Source: Pseudomonas fluorescens
Lineage (GTDB): Bacteria > Pseudomonadota > Gammaproteobacteria > Pseudomonadales > Pseudomonadaceae
Reading direction: 5' to 3'
NCBI RefSeq assembly: GCF_004683905.1
Contig: NZ_CP038438.1
Location: 6,014,001-6,078,000 of the forward strand
DNA: 64,000 nucleotides
The translations under genes and the position numbers were made by a program. Below the pieces are notes generated by a model. It saw only the letters and a program-made list of their open reading frames with translations. It ran no database searches and was not told where the DNA came from. Of this stretch, positions 30,243 through 39,353 are shown in pieces (the stretch's first letter is position 1; the number at the start of each line of letters is the position of its first letter).

Positions 30243-33200
30243 ATGACTGAGCATTCAGCGAACACCGAAACCCATGCATTGCTGCAAAAGAGCCAGATCG
30301 TCCATCAGACCAGTCGCGGGCCCACAGTCGATGAAGTCGCCAGCGCAGTGCTGCGCCAGGCGCTCGAAGCGCTGTATCCACAACGCAAGATCGATCCCGA
30401 GCAGGCCATGATCGGCACGCCACAATGGCAATGGCTGAACGCGGAACGAGTGGCCCTGCCGACCCGATTTGAATCACTGACAGAGGCACTCGTCCGGCAA
30501 TTTTTCAACGGCTCCAGCGCCAACTATCTGGAGGGTGAACACTTTCTGACCTTGAACCACCAGGCCACGCCAGTGGTGCATATGGATGTCGATATCGAGG
30601 CCATTGCCGATCTGCTCAACGATTATTCGCCCCTGTTGTTTGTCGCCTTCGCCGAGCGACAGCTGGATTACTGGAACAGCACCCGACGCCAATTGCCGCG
30701 CTGGCAAGAACTCTCCGATGCCCTGCGCGAAGCCCTGAACGTCCATCACGCCGAGGGCTGGGACGATGAACAGTGCCTGGTCGCCCGGGCGATTTCGCGG
30801 CGCCCGGACAAACAGGAGCGCCAGCGTCACGACATAACACTGTCGGACATCCGCGTGTGCCTGATCGACATCGACTCGGTCGATGCTCAAGGCGCTGCCC
30901 GGCACCTGATTCTGGGCGGCGCCGTGGTGATTTTCGGACGCTATGGCCTGCGCGATCTGGTCATGATGTACACCGTGGAAGATGGTTACGAGACATTCGA
31001 CTCTCTACAGCAACTGGGTGAATCACTGCCGCAGCGTATCGAACTGTTGCCGGCCGGACAGAATCTGCAGTGGCAGTTGTTCGAACCCGAGGGCAATTTT
31101 TTCGACCACATGGCGTGGGTCCTGATTGCCAACCAACTCGATGCCATCCGGGCAATCACCCGACAAAGTCTCGACGAGGAAAGCGAGGACGGCTCCTCCC
31201 TTCTGCCCCTGATCGAGCAAGCCAGCGAACCGCAGAAAAACACCCTCATCGACCTAGATGATTCGATACCCGACTGGTTGCTCGACGCTTCGGCTTCCGA
31301 GCTCGATCAATACAGCCAATCGATCAATGCGCTGGGCCAGTTGTACCGGCAGGCAGACAAGGCGCTGTTGCCAATCCCGCCGATCGATACCTATGCACGC
31401 AATTGCATGCGTGAGGCGATCATTGCCGATCAGCCATCGGCGGCCAGGCTGCCTTTGGACAAATTGCAAATCCGCATCACCAACAGCTTCGAATCGGGAG
31501 GCGTGACACTGCCCGATCCGCATGACACCCATATCGAAACCCTGGGCGAGTACGCCTTGCAAAACCGCACGCCGTATCTGGCGACTCTGCAATTCGACCC
31601 GCCACAAGCGCTGCCGCAGTGGCTGACTGTCGCCTACCTGACGAAGATGGCAAACAAGATCGACATGGGTGAGGTCTACCCCGGCTTGATCAGGGACAGG
31701 CTGATCAACGATCCGCTGCAGGCCCCCCTGCAGCAGCGTTTTTACCTCCGCCAGTTGCACGCACTGCTGCCGCTGATTGCACTGGAATCCAAGCTGCGTC
31801 GCCTCGGCGGCGTGGATGAGCAGGGTTATCGCTGTGTCCAGGAGTGGCTCAAACCGATACCCGGTCATCCACACACTGTGGTCATTCGCCCGCTGACGTT
31901 TATCCATGCCGGGGAGACTGTTGGCGATGTTGTCACCAACATGTTCATCATTGCCCCGCGTCTGCCTGGAGCCGGGCCATGCCTGCTGTATCGTCCGTTG
32001 CTTGAGCAGCCATTGCTGCAATTCCCCTCAACGCAAAACCTGCTGTACGCCGTCCATCAGCCAGGCGAACTGAGAGATTCGGTGCTGGCGTGGCTGGCGG
32101 ATTCCCAAACCAGCTTCAAATATGCCCAATACACCTTCCCCATCGGTCTGCCCAGTCCGTGGCTGGGCGCGCAATTGCTCGCCGAGCCCTGGACCAGCGT
32201 CAAGTGGGCCGGGCCGGTCGGGCTTGCCTCCACGGCGCTGACTGGCGACGTGTTCCCGGTGCTGTTCAAGACCCATGCACTGGCGATGGCCGAACTCGCC
32301 GACCGACAGTCGTTGTCCAATGCGCAACGCCGCTGGGCCTTGCTGCGAGACAGCGGGTGGGCGTTGTTCAACGTTGCCGCGAACTTTCTCTGCGGCCCGG
32401 CAGGCGCGGCGATCTGGGTCTGGCAAAGCATCAGCGAAATCGATCAGGTCGTGGATGCCCACAATCGTGGCGATACCCACGCCCAGTGGAGCGCGGTTGC
32501 CGATATGTTGCTGAACCTGGGCATGATCCTGGCCCATCATGCGGCCACCCAACGCACAACCGGCCCCCGCACAGCGTTACGCAGCGAAGGCGCAAGCGAT
32601 ATCGAAAGCGAAGGGCTGCCCCGGATCCAGACCGCCCCTGCACAAACGCCTGTCCCGCCCACGGTTACACACGTCACCACGCTGTTGAGTGACCCACTCC
32701 CGGCCAGCCATTACTCCTCGCTTGAGGCCTACGGCTCGGTGCCCCGTCGCTCGCCCGGTGCCTTGGCAACGTTTCTGAATACTCTGGCCGTGCCGGCTCC
32801 CGACCTCACGGCAGCCGCGGTGGAAACCCTGCTGCGCGGCAAGGCGACCTTGTATCGCCTCGCTAACAGCACCTATGCGCAGGCGGGCGACCGCTGGTTC
32901 CGCGTGATTGAAAACGATGACCAGCAGGTGCAAATCGTTGATCCGCAAACGCCGTCAAAAACCGGTCCGCTGCTGATTCACAACCAGCAAGGCCAATGGT
33001 TCGTGGATACCCGACTGCGTCTGCGCGGGGGCGCCGGGGGCACCAGCCTGCAAAGTCAGCTCAAGGCCCAGCGCAAGGAAAAAGAAATCCAGAGGAACCA
33101 GCTCGGTACGGCTCTGCAAGCATTCAGAAATCAGGAAGCCGTCGGCAACGCTGCTCTGGAGCAAGCCCAGTTAGCCATGCTTGGCGCCTCCGGACAAGCC

Positions 33201-34796
33201 CACGAAGAGGCGACCCGGCGTTACCTTGACCAAGTCGAAAAGCTGATCGGGGATTACGACGAGGCCTTGAAAATACTCGGCCAATGGCGCCTCAAAGGGG
33301 GGAGCGATGGCTATTTCGTCGAATTGCAGCGCATGACCACTTTGCTGCAAAAAAACCTCAGCCTCTGGTTCGTTCTCAAACGCAACGCTTACGCAGTATT
33401 GACCCGTAAATTGGCTCAACACACGGTCATCGATACACCGCAAGCGCTGCAAAGTTACAACGAGGAATTGCACCAGGCTCTGGCTTTGAGCCAGGACATG
33501 ATCGCCCGCCTGCAGCTGTCCCGTACCTCCTTGGAAACTCTCGACACCATCGGCAGTGCAGGCATGACCACCGCGCAACGCTTGCGCCAACTGCTCCCGG
33601 CGTTTAACCAGTGGGATCTGAAATCCAATGCCATCGGCATGTCTCACGAGTTGTGCATGCAGGAAACAGCCACCGAAGCGGCGCGGGAAGCCACCGGTTG
33701 GCTGATAATCGAAGCCGCCACCGCCACACACCGCCATGCCGCCCTGATCAGGAAACCCGACAACGGCGACAGCACTGCGCTGCGCATTGATCGTCTGAGC
33801 CGACTGATCGATGTCTATGTCGATGCCGATCAGCGTCTGGGGGACTTGCCAGGCGAATACCCGGGCATGGTGGTTGCGGCGGAACTGACACGGATGAGGA
33901 GCTTGCTCGGCGAATTCAGACAACTGGCGCAGGAGCAACTGAGCGAACTGCTGCCGGAAACCGGAGCCCGCAGCACGCCGGCCACACCGGGCCCCTCTGT
34001 CGCAGGACCGTCCCGACCGGTTGGCAAGGTCACCAAGAGCCGGCCTCGTGACCCTGCGCCCGCCAGACCCGCAGCCGCCAGCGAATCACCTCTGGAAGAA
34101 ATGCTTCCCGTCAGACCCTCCGCCTCCCCGACGACGCAGGTGGGCGACATCGAGTTCATTGCCGATGCCCTGACCCAGAATGAGCGAGTGCAGGCGTTCA
34201 TTGACCGGACCCGGCGTGACGCTCTGAGGCCCAACCGCATACCGGCAGACATGCAGGATCTGTTCGATCAGCAGGCTCGGCGACTGGAACAGATTGCTGT
34301 CAGCGTCGAACAGGCGCAGGCCCGCATTGTCGCCGCCGGTGGCACGCGGTTGCCGGTGGGCAACTTGAGTGCGGAACTCAACAGTGCTGCGGTCCGGTTA
34401 CGCGCTCAAGGCATCGCCGTGCGCGCCAGTCTGCTCAAGGATCGCCAGCCTCGACAAGCCTATTTGCACTGGTTGCTGGACAATCAACAGGTCCGGATCG
34501 TCAGGAACGCCCTGGGCCGGATCAAGACCAAAAAGCGCCAGGATTATTTTCAGGAGTATCAGATACTCGACAGTACCCAGCATGATCAGCCGTTATGGCT
34601 CGCGCATTTTCACTACGACTCGCCCGAAGCCGCGCCGGAACAATTCACCGCGGCGCACTTGAAAGTCGCCGATGCGCATTTGAAGACCCTCAGCGCAGAG
34701 CGTCGAGAAGCCCTGACAAACCTGACGCCAATTGATTACGTGCTGCGCCGGATTGGCGATCCGAGCCTGTTCCTGCAACTCGAAGCACAACCGTGA
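30243..34796 (+). CDS. Giant 'dermonecrotic toxin domain' (ToxA_N/DUF6543-like) protein, paralog 3, divergent
   Basis: 1517 residues. Shares with the others YLEGEHFLT (about 94), VYPGLIRDRL, GPCLLYRPLLEQPLLQFPST (about 577), the hydrophobic segment after RRWALLRDSGWALF (about 695) and RWFRVIENDD to RLRLRGG (about 876-929). It differs in the last third. The basic KTR...WVERI block is missing and is replaced by a Pro/Ser/Ala-rich stretch (about 1242-1302). The C-terminus keeps HWLLDNQQVRIV and FHYDSPEA but ends differently (YVLRRIGDPSLFLQLE). ATG 30243 is eight bases after AGGA; ATG 30237 is too close to it. The gene begins 28 bp after paralog 2, hence one operon. Confidence 0.75.
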   Translation: MTEHSANTETHALLQKSQIVHQTSRGPTVDEVASAVLRQALEALYPQRKIDPEQAMIGTPQWQWLNAERVALPTRFESLTEALVRQFFNGSSANYLEGEHFLTLNHQATPVVHMDVDIEAIADLLNDYSPLLFVAFAERQLDYWNSTRRQLPRWQELSDALREALNVHHAEGWDDEQCLVARAISRRPDKQERQRHDITLSDIRVCLIDIDSVDAQGAARHLILGGAVVIFGRYGLRDLVMMYTVEDGYETFDSLQQLGESLPQRIELLPAGQNLQWQLFEPEGNFFDHMAWVLIANQLDAIRAITRQSLDEESEDGSSLLPLIEQASEPQKNTLIDLDDSIPDWLLDASASELDQYSQSINALGQLYRQADKALLPIPPIDTYARNCMREAIIADQPSAARLPLDKLQIRITNSFESGGVTLPDPHDTHIETLGEYALQNRTPYLATLQFDPPQALPQWLTVAYLTKMANKIDMGEVYPGLIRDRLINDPLQAPLQQRFYLRQLHALLPLIALESKLRRLGGVDEQGYRCVQEWLKPIPGHPHTVVIRPLTFIHAGETVGDVVTNMFIIAPRLPGAGPCLLYRPLLEQPLLQFPSTQNLLYAVHQPGELRDSVLAWLADSQTSFKYAQYTFPIGLPSPWLGAQLLAEPWTSVKWAGPVGLASTALTGDVFPVLFKTHALAMAELADRQSLSNAQRRWALLRDSGWALFNVAANFLCGPAGAAIWVWQSISEIDQVVDAHNRGDTHAQWSAVADMLLNLGMILAHHAATQRTTGPRTALRSEGASDIESEGLPRIQTAPAQTPVPPTVTHVTTLLSDPLPASHYSSLEAYGSVPRRSPGALATFLNTLAVPAPDLTAAAVETLLRGKATLYRLANSTYAQAGDRWFRVIENDDQQVQIVDPQTPSKTGPLLIHNQQGQWFVDTRLRLRGGAGGTSLQSQLKAQRKEKEIQRNQLGTALQAFRNQEAVGNAALEQAQLAMLGASGQAHEEATRRYLDQVEKLIGDYDEALKILGQWRLKGGSDGYFVELQRMTTLLQKNLSLWFVLKRNAYAVLTRKLAQHTVIDTPQALQSYNEELHQALALSQDMIARLQLSRTSLETLDTIGSAGMTTAQRLRQLLPAFNQWDLKSNAIGMSHELCMQETATEAAREATGWLIIEAATATHRHAALIRKPDNGDSTALRIDRLSRLIDVYVDADQRLGDLPGEYPGMVVAAELTRMRSLLGEFRQLAQEQLSELLPETGARSTPATPGPSVAGPSRPVGKVTKSRPRDPAPARPAAASESPLEEMLPVRPSASPTTQVGDIEFIADALTQNERVQAFIDRTRRDALRPNRIPADMQDLFDQQARRLEQIAVSVEQAQARIVAAGGTRLPVGNLSAELNSAAVRLRAQGIAVRASLLKDRQPRQAYLHWLLDNQQVRIVRNALGRIKTKKRQDYFQEYQILDSTQHDQPLWLAHFHYDSPEAAPEQFTAAHLKVADAHLKTLSAERREALTNLTPIDYVLRRIGDPSLFLQLEAQP

Positions 34797-34805
34797 TACC
34801 GCTGT

Positions 34806-34827
34806 CGGGCGCATTGATCTGCGCCCG
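34806..34827. terminator. Hairpin between converging giant gene 3 and the MocR gene
   Basis: CGGGCGCA-TTGATC-TGCGCCCG, eight perfect pairs, nine bases after the giant gene stop. Neither side has a U run; it may act weakly in both directions. Confidence 0.45.
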
Positions 34828-34829
34828 CT

Positions 34830-36386
34830 TCAGAGGGTGTGCCACACGGTTCGCAAACGCTCGAGCGCCGCTTCGATTGCGCGCTCAGGCACCGCGGCAA
34901 AGCCCAGCACCAGTCCGGCGCGCTGGTCGACCGGGGTCGTGGAATCAGGCAGCCAATAACTGCTCAGACCATTGATCTCGACGTCGACGCTACGCGCCAG
35001 TTCGATCAGTTGGCTTTCACGCGCCACACTGGCGACCGGCACGGTCAGGTGCAGCCCGGCGGCAACGCCGGGCAACTGGCCGACGCCCGCAATATTCTGC
35101 GGCCAGCCGCCGAGCAAGACATTGCGTCGGCTCAGCGCCGCGCGGCGCATGCGTCGGATGTGCCGCTGGAAATGCCCGGCGGCCATGAACTCGGCCATCA
35201 CCGCCTGGGTACTGACTTCGGAGTGACGCACATCCACCGCACGCCTTTGCGCAAATGCCTCCACCAACCCCGGCGGCAACACCAGATACCCCAGGCGCAA
35301 CGCCGGGAACGCGACCTTGCCGAACGTGCCGACATACAGCACTCGCCCCTGTCGATCGAGGGCAGCCAAAGGCGCCAGAGGAGCGCCGCTGTAACGATAC
35401 TCGCCATCGTAATCATCCTCGACGATCCAGCCCTGCGTGCGCTCGGCCCACGCCAGCAATTCGAGGCGACGGGCCAGACTCATTACCACCCCCGTGGGGT
35501 ACTGGTGGGATGGCGTGACATAGGTCAGGCGACAATCGGTCAGTCCTGCCAGTTGCTGGCAGTCGATTCCCTCGCTGTCCACCGCCACCCCATGCAGCCG
35601 GGCACCGGCCACGGCGAAGGCATGACCGGCCGCTCGATACCCGGGATTTTCAATCGCTACGCCGTCGCCCGGCGCTACCAGCAACTGTGCACAAAGGCTT
35701 ATGCCCTGCTGTGCGCCACTGGTGATCACAATTTGCTCAGCCGTGCACTGCATGCCCCGTGAGCTGCGCAAATAGGCCGCGATCATCCCGCGCAACCGCG
35801 CATCGCCCGCCGGATCGCCATAACACAACTGCTGCAAATCCGGCTTGCGCCAGAAAGCCGCGTTCAGCTTGGCCCAGACGTCAAACGGGAACAGATCGAA
35901 GGCTGGAACGCCGACCCGAAAAGCACGCGGCGGACCACTGGGTGGCAGGGCCAGATGATTGTTTTCAACCCGCCGCAATGCGTCGCTGTGGATAACTTTA
36001 CTGGATGGAACCACAGGTAAATCCAGCCAATTTGTGGATAAGGCTGTGGGTAAGCCTGTTGAAAAGCCTGTGGATACTTTTGTGGATAGTTTTTTTGTGG
36101 GCAATGCGCTTTGCAGCAATTGCGCGACATACGTGCCGTCTCCGACCCGGCCTTCGATGAAGCCTTCGGCGTACAACTGATCGTAGGCGCGCACCACGCT
36201 GTTGCGGGAAATCGCCAACGCCGTCGCCAGATCACGGCTGGCCGGCAGCCGTGTGCCACTGGCCAAGCGCCCGTCCAGCACGCGCAGACGTAGCGCCTGA
36301 TAGAGCTGGCGGCTCAAACCCTGACGGCGGTCGAGCTCGATACCGGCCGGATTAAACGGCATGGACAGCGTGGGCGATTCGGGCAT
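34830..36386 (-). CDS. MocR/PdxR-type regulator (GntR HTH fused to aminotransferase-like domain)
   Basis: Regulator of 518 residues. N-terminal GntR winged HTH (about 18-90) with GTRLPASRDLATALAISRNS. A linker (about 90-145) of repeated Ser-Thr-Gly units comes next. The aminotransferase-like domain (about 150-515) includes the PLP lysine in GTFGKVAFPALRLGY and IVEDDYDGEYRY. Such proteins sense PLP or a PLP adduct. It is divergent from a PaiB-like gene with 92 bp between starts and probably controls it and the two acetyltransferase genes behind it. The linker DNA is unusual: it is AT-richer than its surroundings and carries a cluster of DnaA-box-like 9-mers. The ATG choice at 36386 is reasonable but has no strong ribosome site. 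Confidence 0.88.
   Translation of the reverse strand: MPESPTLSMPFNPAGIELDRRQGLSRQLYQALRLRVLDGRLASGTRLPASRDLATALAISRNSVVRAYDQLYAEGFIEGRVGDGTYVAQLLQSALPTKKLSTKVSTGFSTGLPTALSTNWLDLPVVPSSKVIHSDALRRVENNHLALPPSGPPRAFRVGVPAFDLFPFDVWAKLNAAFWRKPDLQQLCYGDPAGDARLRGMIAAYLRSSRGMQCTAEQIVITSGAQQGISLCAQLLVAPGDGVAIENPGYRAAGHAFAVAGARLHGVAVDSEGIDCQQLAGLTDCRLTYVTPSHQYPTGVVMSLARRLELLAWAERTQGWIVEDDYDGEYRYSGAPLAPLAALDRQGRVLYVGTFGKVAFPALRLGYLVLPPGLVEAFAQRRAVDVRHSEVSTQAVMAEFMAAGHFQRHIRRMRRAALSRRNVLLGGWPQNIAGVGQLPGVAAGLHLTVPVASVARESQLIELARSVDVEINGLSSYWLPDSTTPVDQRAGLVLGFAAVPERAIEAALERLRTVWHTL
35987..36104. repeat. Cluster of DnaA-box-like 9-mers inside the MocR gene
   Basis: On the minus strand, two perfect TTATCCACA (35987-35995, 36033-36041) and single- or double-mismatch relatives at 36045 (TTACCCACA), 36069 (GTATCCACA), 36081 (CTATCCACA) and 36096 (TTGCCCACA). 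Five are in one reading frame; the perfect copy at 35987 is in another. Confidence 0.7.
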
Positions 36387-36403
36387 GACAATGGACCTAT
36401 GAA

Positions 36404-36450
36404 ATTGGTCATCAATGGCTCTTACAACAGACCAATAGCCTGCCTAGGAT
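36404..36450 (+). promoter_or_regulatory. paiB-like gene promoter with overlapping inverted repeat
   Basis: TTACAA (36422-36427), 17 bases, TAGGAT (36445-36450) gives a good sigma-70 promoter. Inverted repeat ATTGGTC (36404-36410) and GACCAAT (36430-36436) straddles the -35, the second half lying in the spacer. A likely binding site for the divergent MocR protein. Confidence 0.55.
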
Positions 36451-36478
36451 GCAGGCATTCGCCAAGGAAAATCTCTCC

Positions 36479-37102
36479 ATGTACACGCCCCGCGCCTTTG
36501 CCATCGACGAACTGTCGCAACTGCACGAACTGATCCTCGCCACTCGCCTCGCGATTCTGGTGAGCCACGGTGAAAACGGCCTTCAAGCCAGCCACGTGCC
36601 AGTGCTGCTGCACCGCGAACAGGGTCCGAACGGCACGCTGTACGGGCACCTGGCCAAAGCCAATCCGCAATGGAAAGACCTGCGCGACGGCGCTGAAGCG
36701 ATGCTGATTTTTGCCGGCCCCGACGCCTACGTCAGCCCGGGGTTTTACCCGAGCAAGGCCGAGCACGGCAAAGTCGTGCCGACCTGGAACTACGTCGCCG
36801 TGCACGCCTACGGCCACGCCGAAACCTTCAGCGACGGCGGGCGCCTGCTCGACATCGTCAGCACGCTGACTGATCGCCATGAAGCCGGTCGCGCACAACC
36901 GTGGAAGGTCGACGATGCGCCGGCCGACTACATCGACGGCATGCTCAAGGCCATCGTCGGTTTCGCCATTCCCATCGACCGCCTCGAAGGCAAGCGCAAG
37001 CTCAGCCAGAACCGCAGCGCCGAAGACATTGCCGGCGTGCGCGAAGGCCTGGCTGCCAGCCCCGACATCGCCGACCGAACCCTCGCCCACTTGATGCGTT
37101 AA
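36479..37102 (+). CDS. FMN-binding PaiB-like protein
   Basis: Cytosolic flavin-reductase-fold protein of 207 residues, matching the PaiB family: MYTPRAFAIDELSQLHELI at the start, ASHVPVLLHRE near 38, GHLAKANPQWKDL near 56-68, YVSPGFYPSK near 83 and VPTWNYVAVHAYG near 99. Bacillus PaiB was named a negative regulator of sporulation and degradative enzymes, but its chemistry is unresolved. ATG 36479 follows AAGGA. A GNAT gene begins 10 bp after the stop, echoing paiAB pairs, in which PaiA is a polyamine acetyltransferase. Probably regulated by the divergent MocR protein. Confidence 0.88.
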   Translation: MYTPRAFAIDELSQLHELILATRLAILVSHGENGLQASHVPVLLHREQGPNGTLYGHLAKANPQWKDLRDGAEAMLIFAGPDAYVSPGFYPSKAEHGKVVPTWNYVAVHAYGHAETFSDGGRLLDIVSTLTDRHEAGRAQPWKVDDAPADYIDGMLKAIVGFAIPIDRLEGKRKLSQNRSAEDIAGVREGLAASPDIADRTLAHLMR

Positions 37103-37112
37103 GGAAATCAGC

Positions 37113-37559
37113 ATGAGTCAGATCCAGATCCGCCCGGTGACCGCCGGTGATCACGCCGCCTGGTTGCCGCTGTGGCAGACCTACCTGCGCTTCTACAATA
37201 CCGAGTTGCCGGACGCCGTCACGCAGAGCACCTGGCAGCGTTTCCTCGACCCGAGCGAACCAACCCACGCCGCCCTCGCCTGGGCCGACGGTAAAGCAGT
37301 GGGCATGGTGCATTTCATCTATCACCGCTCCAATTGGAGCATCGAAAACTCCTGCTACTTGCAGGATCTGTTGGTGGCACCGGAGACTCGTGGCACCGGC
37401 GTCGGTCGCTTGCTGATCGAACACGTCTACGCCACTGCCAAGGCCGACGGTTGCTGCAAAGTGCATTGGCTGACCCACGAAACCAATGCCACCGCGATTC
37501 AGCTCTACGAGCGCATCGCCGAGCGCCCGGGATTCATCCAGTTTCGCAAAGCCATTTAA
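37113..37559 (+). CDS. GNAT-family N-acetyltransferase
   Basis: Acetyl-CoA-dependent transferase of 148 residues. The acetyl-CoA loop is LQDLLVAPETRGTGVGRLLI (about residues 85-104). ETNATAIQLYERI, near 127, is the usual C-terminal helix with its Tyr. The substrate is unknown. AAGGAAATC precedes ATG 37113. It is second in the paiB-like operon and overlaps nothing; the next GNAT gene starts 12 bp later with its own strong AAGGAG site. Confidence 0.9.
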   Translation: MSQIQIRPVTAGDHAAWLPLWQTYLRFYNTELPDAVTQSTWQRFLDPSEPTHAALAWADGKAVGMVHFIYHRSNWSIENSCYLQDLLVAPETRGTGVGRLLIEHVYATAKADGCCKVHWLTHETNATAIQLYERIAERPGFIQFRKAI

Positions 37560-37571
37560 GGAGCCGCGTAC

Positions 37572-38243
37572 ATGACCACTGCACTTGCCGACTGGAAAGG
37601 CGTCCCCGCCCCCACCGCCACCTTGCTCGAAGGCCGCTTCATCCGCCTGGAACGCCTCGACCCGGCGCGCCACGGCGACGAGTTGTTCAACGCCCTCGAA
37701 GGCCCCGGCGCCGACCCGAAGCTGTGGGATTACTTGCCCTATGGGCCGTTCCCCGAGCGCAGCGTTTTCAATGACTGGTTGAACAACCATGCGGCCAGCA
37801 GCGATCCGTATTTCTTCAGCGTGATTGACCGCGTCACGGGCGAGGTGCAAGGCATTCTGAGCCTGATGTCGATCGTCCCGGCGCAGGGGCGCATCGAGAT
37901 CGGCCACGTCACCTTCGGTGCGCCGATGCAACGTTCACCGAAGAGTACCGAAGCGGTTTACCTGTTGGCCAAATACGCCTTCGAACAGGGCTATCGTCGC
38001 CTGGAGTGGAAGTGCAACAACGGCAACGCCCGCTCCAAATACGCCGCCGAACGTCTGGGTTTCAGCTTCGAAGGCGTGTTCCGTCAGCACATGGTGGTCA
38101 AGGGCCAGAACCGCGATACCGCGTGGTATTCGATTGTGGATTCGGAGTGGCCGGCGATTGCGGCAGGGTTCGAGCAGTGGTTGAGCGATGCCAACCAGAC
38201 GCCGACCGGGCAGCTCAAAGGGTTGGTCGAGTGCCGTAGTTAA
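37572..38243 (+). CDS. RimJ/RimL-type GNAT acetyltransferase
   Basis: 223-residue acetyltransferase of the RimJ/RimL subgroup. It opens with LLEGRFIRLERLDPARHGDE, continues with IEIGHVTFGAPMQRSPKSTE, the subgroup's beta4 to acetyl-CoA region near residues 102-121, and LEWKCNNGNARSKYAAERLG (about 141-160). YLLAKYAFEQGYRRLEW supports the same assignment. Substrates in this subgroup include amino acids, peptides and antibiotics; none can be assigned. It is the third gene of the paiB-like operon and is followed by a long perfect inverted repeat. Confidence 0.88.
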   Translation: MTTALADWKGVPAPTATLLEGRFIRLERLDPARHGDELFNALEGPGADPKLWDYLPYGPFPERSVFNDWLNNHAASSDPYFFSVIDRVTGEVQGILSLMSIVPAQGRIEIGHVTFGAPMQRSPKSTEAVYLLAKYAFEQGYRRLEWKCNNGNARSKYAAERLGFSFEGVFRQHMVVKGQNRDTAWYSIVDSEWPAIAAGFEQWLSDANQTPTGQLKGLVECRS

Positions 38244-38254
38244 ATCGTCAAAGC

Positions 38255-38332
38255 AAAAGATCGCAGCCTGCGGCAGCTCCTACAGGGTGAACGTCAATCC
38301 CATGTAGGAGCTGCCGCAGGCTGCGATCTTTT
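38255..38332. repeat. Inverted repeat, family C (possible two-way terminator)
   Basis: Perfect 30-base arms starting AAAAGATCGCAGCCTGCGGC at 38255-38284, inverse at 38303-38332, each flanked by A or T runs. It sits between converging genes. A decayed relative lies at 43491-43532. Confidence 0.92.
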
Positions 38333-38342
38333 GATCTGTTGT

Positions 38343-39242
38343 TTACCCCAACTTTTGCGCCAGCACCGCGATGTGTTCCGGCCCGATCCCGCAGCAACCG
38401 CCCAAATGGCTGGCGCCCCGCTGCTGCCAATCCTTCGCCCAGTGCAGATACCCCGGCGGATCCAGATCGTCGCGCAACGGGTCGAGGCCGTCGTTGGCGG
38501 TCGCCTCTTTCGGTTGCGGTGGAAACGCGTTGGCATACGCGCCGATGTGAATCTGCACACCCAGGCGTTCGAAGGTATCGCGCGCCGCATCAATCGCCGC
38601 ACCGATCACTTCCGGCTGGCTGCAGTTGAACAGCAGCGTCTCGACGCCCAATTCCGCCGCCACCGCCGCTGCTTCGGCCACCGGTTCGCCGGAACGCAGA
38701 CGCGGCACCTCGTCGGTGTCTTCATCCTTCAAAGTAAACGACAGCCAGAACGGTTTGCCGTCCTGCGGCAGACCGGCGCGAATGGAACGCGCCTCGATGA
38801 TCGAGCTCTGGGTTTCCGCCAGCCACAGGTCGACATGTGGCGCCAGGCCGGTCACCAGTGGCGTCAGCAATTCGTTCACCCGCGCCGCTTCGAACAGATC
38901 CGGGCGATAGGAGCCGAACAGCGGCGGCAACGAACCGGCCACTCGCACCGCTTTGCCCGAGGCCTGCACCGCACGCTGTGCCAGCTCTCCGGCCAACGCC
39001 GCCAGTGCCTGACCTTCAGCGGCAAACCGCGCCTCGCCAATATGAAACGGCACGACCGCATAACTGTTGCTGGTGATCACATTGGCGCCGCTGGCGATGT
39101 AGGCGGCGTGCACCGCTTCGACCGCTTGCGGTGCTTCGATCAGGGCCAGCGCCGACCACTCGGGCTGCCGAAACGGCGCCCCGGCGCGTTGCAACTCACG
39201 GCCCATGCCGCCATCGAGAATTACCGTGCTTGCTGTGCCCAT
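38343..39242 (-). CDS. Homocysteine S-methyltransferase family protein
   Basis: Zinc-dependent methyltransferase-type TIM barrel of 299 residues. Zinc-ligand positions are in LLFNCSQP (Cys near 200) and the double-Cys GGCCGIGPEH near the end. STVILDGGMGRELQRAGAPF opens the domain. MmuM-like enzymes move a methyl group from S-methylmethionine to homocysteine. The start is uncertain: ATG 39242 (MGTAST), ATG 39257 (MSEKHM) and GTG 39278 are all in frame, none with a strong ribosome site. It is divergent from an amino-acid SBP-permease pair, which might take up its substrate; that link is inference. Confidence 0.87.
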   Translation of the reverse strand: MGTASTVILDGGMGRELQRAGAPFRQPEWSALALIEAPQAVEAVHAAYIASGANVITSNSYAVVPFHIGEARFAAEGQALAALAGELAQRAVQASGKAVRVAGSLPPLFGSYRPDLFEAARVNELLTPLVTGLAPHVDLWLAETQSSIIEARSIRAGLPQDGKPFWLSFTLKDEDTDEVPRLRSGEPVAEAAAVAAELGVETLLFNCSQPEVIGAAIDAARDTFERLGVQIHIGAYANAFPPQPKEATANDGLDPLRDDLDPPGYLHWAKDWQQRGASHLGGCCGIGPEHIAVLAQKLG

Positions 39243-39353
39243 ATGCTTTTCGCTCATATGCTTATGAAAATTACTCACTACCAGAGTAGTTCTTATAACT
39301 ATTTAATACGCACCATTCGGTTAATAACAACCCCTTTTTTTCAGGTGTCGACT

